The notes beneath the pieces are model-generated. The model had not been told where the DNA came from. It saw only the letters and a program-made list of their open reading frames with translations, and searched no databases. From NCBI GenBank assembly GCA_964549495.1, contig CAZJWJ010000077.1, positions 1 to 25,658 of the forward strand: a DNA stretch of 25,658 bases, given 5' to 3'. The number at the start of each line of letters is the position of its first letter. The stretch's first letter is position 1. The position numbers and the translations under genes are program-made. The stretch is from JACKBJ01 sp964549495. GTDB lineage: Bacteria > Chloroflexota > Anaerolineae > Epilineales > Epilineaceae. Below are positions 8,347 to 14,752 of this stretch, one piece after another.

Positions 8347-10869
8347 CTACGGCAAGCTCGGCCGCGTGGCGCGGATGACCACGTTGTTGCTGATCAGCGG
8401 CATGTACAAGTCCGCCTTGCGCCAGCAGGTGGTGACCAGCATGTCGTCGGAGGCGTCGCGCGGGTCCTTGACCACGAAGCGGGCCGTCACGCAGCCCTCG
8501 AAGCCGGTGCGGGCGCGCATGCAGAGCTCGCGGCCGCCCTGCTGCCCGACGAACATCGTCGTGTCGTCGAACTCCTCGGCGAACCAGCGCAGCGAGTAGC
8601 GGCTGTGGTCCGGATCGCGGGCCTTGTCGGTCAGGTCGTAGCAGATCTGCGAGCCGACCGCCGAGGTGCGGCCCTTGAGCCTGGAGCGGATGATCTCCGG
8701 CGGCAGGTTGCCCTCCAGCTGGCTCTGCCAGGTCAGCGTGATGTCGGCCGTGGCGCGCGCGCCGCCGGTGTCCTGCACCTCCAGCTCGACCCGGCTGGAG
8801 CCGACGAAGCCGTCGAAGGGCACGAAGTCGAAGACCTGCGGGCCGATCTTGATCTCCTGCGAGTTGATGTCGTCCTTGTTGATGACGAACCACTCGAGCA
8901 GATGCGCCGCGTCCTCGTGGTCCGAGGCCACGCCGGTCAAGTCGACGTTGATGGTGGTGTTGATCGGCGCGATGTACTCGCGCTTGAGCTTGGTGAAGTC
9001 GATCACCGGCGGCGTGTTCAGCTCGTCGGTCCAGTAGAGCACCACGTTCTGGGCCACGTTGCAGCCGTCGCGGTCGCGGACCACCAGCTTCACCCGCACG
9101 CTGAAGGCCGTGATGATGCTCGGGCTGAGCAGGAAGGTGAGCTTGGTCGTGTTGCGCCCGGCCACCGTCACCAGGCGTTCGTGTTCCGGATCGACCTCTG
9201 CGTCCCACTGCAGCTGGTCCGGCCGGTCCTCGGTGTCCTCGGCGTAGGTCAAGAGGTCCATCTCGATGGCCTGGCCGTAGCCGGCCGGCGGCGGATCGGG
9301 AATGCGCTTGGGGATCCTCACGCAGTCGTTGACGCTGTTGACGATCACCCGGAAGCTGAGTTCGACGTTCACCAGGCCGTCCGACACGCCCAGGCGCACC
9401 GTCGTGTCACCAAACCAGTCGGCCTGCGGCGTCACGCTGATGATCGCATTCGGCATCAGGCTCACGCCGGCCTCCGGCGCGCCGGCATCGATCATCGTAA
9501 AGACGATGTCGTCGTCGCCGCAGTCGGCGTCGGTGACGTAGTTCTTGAGGTCCAGGATCGCCGTATCGTCCTCGTCCAGGACGATGTCCGGGATGGGCTG
9601 GATGGTCGGCGGCGTGTTGTAGTCGATGGTGTTCTGGAAGAGGCTGCCGACGGCCGTGCAGCCGTTCTTGCCCAGGGCCTTCCAGCCCTCCCACCATTCG
9701 GCCATCGTGTCCGGCTGGTGGGCCGCGAAGACGTCCCAGATGTCGGCAAACGAGGCATCGAACTTGTCGAAGTCCTCCTCGGTCTGGTCGTTCTCGTGCA
9801 GGTCCCAGAAGGCGCCGGTGATGCGGCCTGGCACCAAGTCGCCGTCCTCCCAGCCGGGCGTGCCGGCCTTGGCCAGGTCCATGTCGACCTCGAGCACGCT
9901 GGGCGTCTCGAAGCGCGGATCACCCGACACGCCCAAGGGCAGGAACATCGCCAGGCCGTGCACCAGCGCGCAGGCAGCGCCGGTCTCCGTCTTGGGGTTG
10001 CTGGGCGGATCGGCGATGCAGGGCTCCCAGGCCGCCGGCAGCTGGCCGTAGATGTTGTGCAAGAGCGCGTAGGCCGCGTACTGGATCACCAGCGACTGGT
10101 AACCGGCATCCTCGTCGCGGAAGTGCAGGCTCTTCTCGCCGATGTCGTAGCGCGGGCCGTCCTGGCTACCCGGCGACCAGTAGGCCGTCAAGGTGCCCGG
10201 GTCCTGCTCGGTGTTGTTCTGCATGTAGAACCAGGCCTCGGCCAGGTTCACGTAGGTCCAGAGGGCCTCCATGTTGGTCGTGTTCTGGACCACGCGAAGG
10301 GTCGGCATGCCGACGATGCCGTCGGGCACGTTCTGCTTGATGCCGTCGTCCGGGTCGATCTTGTAGCTCTCCCAGACGAAGTGCTGGTTGGTGCCCGTGC
10401 GGAACAGCTTGATGTTGTCGGATTCGGTGTAGAGCTTGAGGAAGACGTCCTGACCGCCGGCCGGCGCGCCGGTCGGCCCGTCGGTATCGCGGTTGTTCAG
10501 GGGCGGGCTGGTGAAGCGGCCGTTGGCGTCCGTCATGGTCGTGCCGAGCAGCTCGGCCGTGGTCGGGAAGCCCTCGTCCAGGTCCCAGATCTCGACCCGC
10601 AGGCCGGCGCCGGGATGGTTGCGATCGCCGAAGCGATCCTCGTAGACGATGGCGCCCCGGACCACGATCTGGCCCGCAGCCGGCGTGGCCTGGGCCGGCG
10701 CGACCGGCGAAGCGTCGTCGGCGGCGGTCGAAGCGGCATCATCGGCCGCCGACACCGGTTCCGCGGTGGGGCTGACCTGCGAGAGCGAGAGAAAGAGACC
10801 GGTCAGGATGGACAGGGACAGGGTGGCGATGACGAGCCACGCCTTGGGGCCAGACCGTCCAAGGGTCAT
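8347..10869 (-). CDS. Large exported protein: prealbumin-like, protease-like and Ig/cadherin-like domains
   Basis: This 840-residue exported protein has an N-terminal hydrophobic signal or anchor (about 10-30). A carboxypeptidase-regulatory-like beta domain follows (about 67-150: VVRGAIVYEDR, GTTMTDANGRF). Residues about 165-410 follow the layout of secreted zinc metalloproteases. The position where HEYxH would be expected reads VIQYAAYALLHNIYG, while the downstream GRITGAFWDLHEND and later FADIWDVF blocks are kept. I infer a catalytically dead protease-like module. Three or four Ig/cadherin-like repeats follow, each opening with a PP.I motif (NTPPTIQPIPD, NTPPVIDF, NLPPEI), and the tail contains DLYMPLISNN. 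The start has GGAGGTG about seven bases upstream. It is probably a surface adhesion or binding protein. The gene stands alone, with a hairpin after its stop. Confidence 0.85.
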   Translation of the reverse strand: MTLGRSGPKAWLVIATLSLSILTGLFLSLSQVSPTAEPVSAADDAASTAADDASPVAPAQATPAAGQIVVRGAIVYEDRFGDRNHPGAGLRVEIWDLDEGFPTTAELLGTTMTDANGRFTSPPLNNRDTDGPTGAPAGGQDVFLKLYTESDNIKLFRTGTNQHFVWESYKIDPDDGIKQNVPDGIVGMPTLRVVQNTTNMEALWTYVNLAEAWFYMQNNTEQDPGTLTAYWSPGSQDGPRYDIGEKSLHFRDEDAGYQSLVIQYAAYALLHNIYGQLPAAWEPCIADPPSNPKTETGAACALVHGLAMFLPLGVSGDPRFETPSVLEVDMDLAKAGTPGWEDGDLVPGRITGAFWDLHENDQTEEDFDKFDASFADIWDVFAAHQPDTMAEWWEGWKALGKNGCTAVGSLFQNTIDYNTPPTIQPIPDIVLDEDDTAILDLKNYVTDADCGDDDIVFTMIDAGAPEAGVSLMPNAIISVTPQADWFGDTTVRLGVSDGLVNVELSFRVIVNSVNDCVRIPKRIPDPPPAGYGQAIEMDLLTYAEDTEDRPDQLQWDAEVDPEHERLVTVAGRNTTKLTFLLSPSIITAFSVRVKLVVRDRDGCNVAQNVVLYWTDELNTPPVIDFTKLKREYIAPINTTINVDLTGVASDHEDAAHLLEWFVINKDDINSQEIKIGPQVFDFVPFDGFVGSSRVELEVQDTGGARATADITLTWQSQLEGNLPPEIIRSRLKGRTSAVGSQICYDLTDKARDPDHSRYSLRWFAEEFDDTTMFVGQQGGRELCMRARTGFEGCVTARFVVKDPRDASDDMLVTTCWRKADLYMPLISNNVVIRATRPSLP

Positions 10870-11012
10870 GGTGGGGCACCTCCTCGATGGGTGGTGGCAG
10901 GCGCTCGAGGCGCCGGGTGGGGGGGAACGCTGCGATGACCATGGGCAGAGAGGTACTCGGGCTCCGACCTCCCGGCGCCGCCGCGGGATGCATGGCGGCG
11001 CTACTGCCTAGC

Positions 11013-11035
11013 AACGAATAGGTCGCCGATTCGTT
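11013..11035. terminator. Small inverted repeat after chrA
   Basis: AACGAAT (11013-11019) and ATTCGTT (11029-11035) form a 7-bp perfect stem with a nine-base loop, immediately 3' of the chrA stop on the minus strand. It could weakly terminate chrA or be an operator for the downstream gene at 10869. There is no T-tract. Confidence 0.3.
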
Positions 11036-11039
11036 ACGC

Positions 11040-12272
11040 CTAGATCCAGCCAGCCGATCGGGCCAGGTAGCCCAGCAGGCCGCCGCCGAGGATCAGCCAG
11101 GCCGAGTTGACCCGGCCCAAACCCAGAAGTGCCGCGGCGGCGATGGCAGTGCCGACGGTCAAGGGATCGACCAATGCGTCACGACCGAGCTGCAACAGCA
11201 CGGCCGCCATCAGGCCCAGCGCCGCGGCATTGACCGCGTCCAGCACCGCGCCGGCCATCTCCGATCGGCGCATGCGCTCGAGCAAGGGGCCGGTGGCGGC
11301 CACGAAGACGAAGGCCGGCAGGAAGATGCCCAGCGTGGCCAAGAGCGCGCCCGGACCGCCGGCCAGCAGGTAGCCCACGAAGGTGGCCGTGGTGAAGACC
11401 GGACCGGGCGTCAGCTGCCCGATGGCGATGGCGTCCAGGAGCTGCGCGTCGGTCAGCCAGCCCAGCTTCAGGACCAAATCGTCGCGCAGGAAGGCCAAGA
11501 GCACGTAGCCGCTGCCGTAGAGGAAGGCGCCGGCCTTGAGGAAGACCCAGAAGAGCTGCGGTAACGAGACGCCGGCCACCGCGGTCAGCGCGCCGCCGAT
11601 GCCGGCCCAGCCGGCCAGCCCGCCATGCCAGAGCCGACCAACAATCTCCGGCAGCCCTCTCGAGCTTTCCTCCACCGCAGGCCTCAGAAGGTCGCCGGCG
11701 ACCAGTCCTGCCGGCAAGGTCGATCTTGCTAGCGGAAGCCAAGCCGCCAGGAAGCCGGCCAGGGCAGCCAGCGCCAAGAGCAGCAGCTCGTCGACCCCGG
11801 TCAGGAAGAGTAGCAGGCAGCTTGCGGCGACCAGGCCGAGGAGCCAGCCCTTGACGGCCGTGCGCGCCAGCTTGACCAGGGCCTGGGCCACGATGGCGAT
11901 CACCACCGGCTTGATGCCGTAGAGCAGCCAGTCGCCGGTGGGACGGTCCCCGAACTCGACATAAGCCCAGGCGAGGGCCAAGACGATCGCCGCGGCGGGC
12001 AAGATGAAGCAGACGCCGGCCGCGATCAGCCCGGCCCGGCCGGCGCGCACCCGCCCAACGTGGATGACCATCTCGGTCGAGTTGGGGCCGGGCACCAGGT
12101 TGGTGATGCCCAGGAGGTCCAGGAACTCCTGCTCGCTCAGCCACTTGCGGCGCAGCACCACCTCGTCGTGCAACATGGCGATATGCGCCGCCGGCCCGCC
12201 GAAGGCGGTGAAGCCCAGGCGCAGGGCCAGGCGCGCGACCTCGGCCACCCGGCCGGCCGGAACCTTGCTCAC
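11040..12272 (-). CDS. chrA: Chromate transporter, CHR family (two-domain)
   Basis: This 410-residue membrane transporter belongs to the CHR superfamily, whose studied members export chromate. Both homologous halves are present. The N-terminal half has GFTAFGGPAAHIAMLHDE (about 20-37) and NLVPGPNSTEM (about 58-68). The C-terminal half has AFLYGSGYVLLAFL (about 249-262) and IGQLTPGPVFTTATFVGYL (about 283-301). About ten to twelve hydrophobic segments fit the family, and the length is normal for the bidomain form. The GTG at 12272 is the best start: the first FGG motif begins about 20 residues later, as in relatives, although the Shine-Dalgarno is weak. It lies 37 bp after folD and probably shares its transcript, an unusual pairing with no obvious functional link. 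The actual substrate is inferred from family. Confidence 0.93.
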   Translation of the reverse strand: MSKVPAGRVAEVARLALRLGFTAFGGPAAHIAMLHDEVVLRRKWLSEQEFLDLLGITNLVPGPNSTEMVIHVGRVRAGRAGLIAAGVCFILPAAAIVLALAWAYVEFGDRPTGDWLLYGIKPVVIAIVAQALVKLARTAVKGWLLGLVAASCLLLFLTGVDELLLLALAALAGFLAAWLPLARSTLPAGLVAGDLLRPAVEESSRGLPEIVGRLWHGGLAGWAGIGGALTAVAGVSLPQLFWVFLKAGAFLYGSGYVLLAFLRDDLVLKLGWLTDAQLLDAIAIGQLTPGPVFTTATFVGYLLAGGPGALLATLGIFLPAFVFVAATGPLLERMRRSEMAGAVLDAVNAAALGLMAAVLLQLGRDALVDPLTVGTAIAAAALLGLGRVNSAWLILGGGLLGYLARSAGWI

Positions 12273-12309
12273 AGCTCGCAGGTCTCGCCTGTAGGCTCCG
12301 GCATCTCGC

Positions 12310-13209
12310 TCACAGCTCGGGCATCTCGAGCAGGCCGGCGCGCATCTCGGCCGCGCGCACCGTATTGTCCATCAGCATGGCGATGGTCATCGGGCCCACG
12401 CCGCCGGGCACGGGCGTGATGGCGCCGGCCACCTGGGAAGCCGAGTCGAAGTCGACATCGCCTACCAGGCGGCTGCCGCGCTCGGTCTCGGTGTCCTCGA
12501 CGCGGTTGGTGCCCACGTCGATCACCGTCGCGCCGGGCTTGAGCATCTGGCCGGTGACCGTGCCGGCCCGCCCGATGGCCGAGACGACGATGTCGGCCCG
12601 GCGCAGGTGGGCGACCAGGTCCCGCGTTCGGCTGTGGCAGATGGTCACCGTGGCGTCAGCCTGCATCAAGAGCAGCGCCACCGGCATGCCGACGATGTTG
12701 GAGCGGCCCAAGACCACCGCTTCGGCGCCGGCGGTCTCGATGCCGGACTCGCGCAACAGGACCATCACGCCGGCCGGCGTGCAAGGCGCAAAGAGCGGCT
12801 CGCGGCCCTTCATCGCCAAGAGCCCCAAGTTATGCGGGTGGAAGCCATCGACGTCTTTGCCGATCCCGATGGCGCCCAGCACCTTGCGCTCGTCGATGTG
12901 ACGGGGGAGCGGCAGCTGGACCAGGATGCCGTCCACCTCCGGGTCCGCGTCCAGGGCGCCCACCCGGTGGAGCAGCTCGGCCTGGCCGATGTCCGCCGGC
13001 AGCTCGATGTGCTCGGAGCGGATACCCAGCTCCTGGCAGCGCCGGCGCTTCATGCGCACGTAGGTGGCCGATGCCGGATCCTCGCCGACCAGCACCGTGG
13101 CCAGGGTCGGCGGCCTGTGCCCGGCTTCGACCATGTGCTCGACCCGCTGGGCGGCCGCCCGTCGCACCCGCTCGCCGATGGCCCGTCCGTCGATGATCTT
13201 CGCGCTCAC
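12310..13209 (-). CDS. folD: Methylenetetrahydrofolate dehydrogenase/cyclohydrolase FolD
   Basis: This 299-residue bifunctional cytosolic enzyme oxidises 5,10-methylene-THF with NADP+ and hydrolyses the product to 10-formyl-THF. All signatures are present: SATYVRMKRR carrying the catalytic Tyr/Lys region, VDGILVQLPLP, KDVDGFHPHNLG, PCTPAGVM, the nucleotide-binding VVLGRSNIVGMPVA, DVGTNRV, GDVDF and ITPVPGGVGPMTIAML. The length is standard. The GTG start at 13209 is fixed by AGGAGG eight bases upstream; reading further 5' gives sequence unlike FolD. A good sigma70-like promoter lies at 13307-13335. The gene is divergent from the cohesin/LysM gene and followed by chrA. Confidence 0.97.
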   Translation of the reverse strand: MSAKIIDGRAIGERVRRAAAQRVEHMVEAGHRPPTLATVLVGEDPASATYVRMKRRRCQELGIRSEHIELPADIGQAELLHRVGALDADPEVDGILVQLPLPRHIDERKVLGAIGIGKDVDGFHPHNLGLLAMKGREPLFAPCTPAGVMVLLRESGIETAGAEAVVLGRSNIVGMPVALLLMQADATVTICHSRTRDLVAHLRRADIVVSAIGRAGTVTGQMLKPGATVIDVGTNRVEDTETERGSRLVGDVDFDSASQVAGAITPVPGGVGPMTIAMLMDNTVRAAEMRAGLLEMPEL

Positions 13210-13306
13210 GCGATCGTCCTCCTGATGTTCGGGCGCCGCTCGGACCTCGTGGTCCCGAGCCGGCGCGCCGGCCTCGCTGTCGTCTGCCCGGCGGCAGCGG
13301 TCGGGG

Positions 13307-13335
13307 ATTGTGACCCGAGCCGCCGCCGATGCCAA
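13307..13335 (-). promoter_or_regulatory. Sigma70-like promoter of folD-chrA
   Basis: On the minus strand TTGGCA (13335-13330) and CACAAT (13312-13307) are separated by exactly 17 bp. Transcription would start near 13300, giving a leader of about 90 bases before the folD GTG at 13209. Confidence 0.55.
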
Positions 13336-13342
13336 GCCCGGC

Positions 13343-13371
13343 TTGACCGGAGCCAGCCGGGCGACGACACT
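13343..13371 (+). promoter_or_regulatory. Candidate promoter of the cohesin/LysM gene and cluster
   Basis: TTGACC (13343-13348) and GACACT (13366-13371) are 17 bp apart and about 100 bp upstream of the GTG at 13475. The -35 is good and the -10 poor. It sits back to back with the folD promoter. Confidence 0.35.
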
Positions 13372-13474
13372 CAACCCGGCCCCCGCGGCGAGGGCCCGGC
13401 ACGGACGAGGTCCGGTGCCGGCCGAGACCGCCACAGCCACATTCATCCGCTGCAAGGCATCCAGGAGGACGTCC

Positions 13475-14647
13475 GTGAGATCCAGCATCCAGCCGCCCGT
13501 CGAGCGCGAGGTCGAGCGCAACCTCGCCGGCATCGCCGCCCGCCCGCTGGCAGCGGGCGCCGGCCAGCCTCCGCGTCCCATCGGGGATGGCCCGAGCGCC
13601 ATCCGATCGACGCCCGGCCGATCGCGCTGGCGATGCTGGCTGGTTCTGGTCCTCGGGCTCGTGTTGGCGCAGGTCTCCGACGGGCCGGTCTCGGCCCAGA
13701 GCGGGGATGCCGAACTGCGCTTCGAGCCGGCCGAGCTGCAGCTGGACTGCATGGGCTCCGAGCGCCTTCGCCTGCGCCTGCTGGCGCCGGGGGCCGGCGC
13801 CGAGGCCGCCAGCATCCGCCTGTTCTACGATCCGCGTCTCGTCGAGCTGGACCGCGTGTTGGCACCCTCGGGTCGCTTCCAGATGCAGGTCGAGTCCGGA
13901 GAGCCGGCGGACCTCTCGGCCCTGGCCACCGCCGAAGCCGAGGGCGCCGAGGTGACCGTCGCCCCCAGCGAGCTGCGCGTCCAGCTCGACGCCCGCCGGC
14001 CCGGCAGCCCCTGGCCCGAGAGCCTGCTCGTCTTGCGCCTGCGCGCCGGCGTCTCCGGGCCCGGCAGCATCATGGCCAGCGCCCGGCTCGAGCGCAGCGA
14101 CGGCAGCGTGGAGTTGGTCGAGGGCATCGTGCCCATCGAGGTCGACTGCCCGGGCATGACGCCGGTCCCGCCGCTGGACGGACCGGAGGCCGAGATGGAT
14201 GCGGTCGATGAGGAGAACGACGAAGCGGGGGATGAGGAGAAGGACGAAGCGGTCGAAGTCGAGTCCGGCGACGGGAATGCCGAGATCGACGCGGATGCCG
14301 CGGACGACTCGATCTCGGGCGATGGCGTCGATGAGGAATCAGCCAGCTCGACCGCGGATGAAGGATACGCCGACTCGGACGAAGCGCCGGCCCAGCGGAT
14401 CATCGTACGCGGCTCCGGCGAGGATGGAGAAGGCTCCCCCTCGAGCCTACCGGTTGCCGGCCCGAGCCGGGCGCCCATCCGCATGCAGAGCGGCTGCTGG
14501 CTCCGGCTCGGCTGGGGCGATTCGCTCTTGGAGCTGAGCGCGGGCCGCGGCCTGGATGCGCTCTTGCGGCTCAACGGCCTGCCCGCGCCCGGTCTGGCCC
14601 GGCCCGGCATGCTGCTGCGCCTGCCGGATTGCGGTCGCCGAGGCTAG
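13475..14647 (+). CDS. Exported cohesin-like protein with acidic linker and C-terminal LysM-like domain
   Basis: This is a 390-residue protein. Residues 50-66 are hydrophobic after an Arg-rich stretch, and PVSAQ at 71-75 looks like a signal-peptidase site. Residues about 78-225 form a beta-sandwich resembling cohesin or carbohydrate-binding domains: LRFEPAELQLDC, then IRLFYDPRLVELDRVL with the typical YDP turn. Cys92 and Cys225 bracket it. A very acidic Asp/Glu/Ser linker spans about 237-320. Residues about 342-384 fit a LysM pattern (WGDSLLELSAGRGLDALLRL, then NGLPAPG and GMLLRLP), flanked by Cys341 and Cys386, suggesting binding to peptidoglycan or another GlcNAc polymer. AGGAGG at 13463-13468 precedes the GTG. 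The next gene of the cluster follows closely. No enzyme domain is seen. The cohesin-like call is by pattern only. Confidence 0.78.
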   Translation: MRSSIQPPVEREVERNLAGIAARPLAAGAGQPPRPIGDGPSAIRSTPGRSRWRCWLVLVLGLVLAQVSDGPVSAQSGDAELRFEPAELQLDCMGSERLRLRLLAPGAGAEAASIRLFYDPRLVELDRVLAPSGRFQMQVESGEPADLSALATAEAEGAEVTVAPSELRVQLDARRPGSPWPESLLVLRLRAGVSGPGSIMASARLERSDGSVELVEGIVPIEVDCPGMTPVPPLDGPEAEMDAVDEENDEAGDEEKDEAVEVESGDGNAEIDADAADDSISGDGVDEESASSTADEGYADSDEAPAQRIIVRGSGEDGEGSPSSLPVAGPSRAPIRMQSGCWLRLGWGDSLLELSAGRGLDALLRLNGLPAPGLARPGMLLRLPDCGRRG

Positions 14648-14752
14648 CCTCGTGGCCCATCTGGTCCATGTTGGGTGGCGGAAGGCCTCGACTTCGCCGA
14701 GCCGTTGGAAGATCGCGAGAGCTCGGATGATCGCGAGATGCCCGAGGAAGCC

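Noticed and set aside
8239..10938. Very long plus-strand reading frame opposite the exported protein
   Set aside because: Its translation is low-complexity and shows no domain, while the minus strand encodes recognisable domains with a signal and a ribosome site. It is a GC-rich antisense shadow.
12607..14211. Long plus-strand frame across folD and the cohesin/LysM gene
   Set aside because: It overlaps two well-supported genes in other frames and has a biased Arg/Gly/Pro composition.
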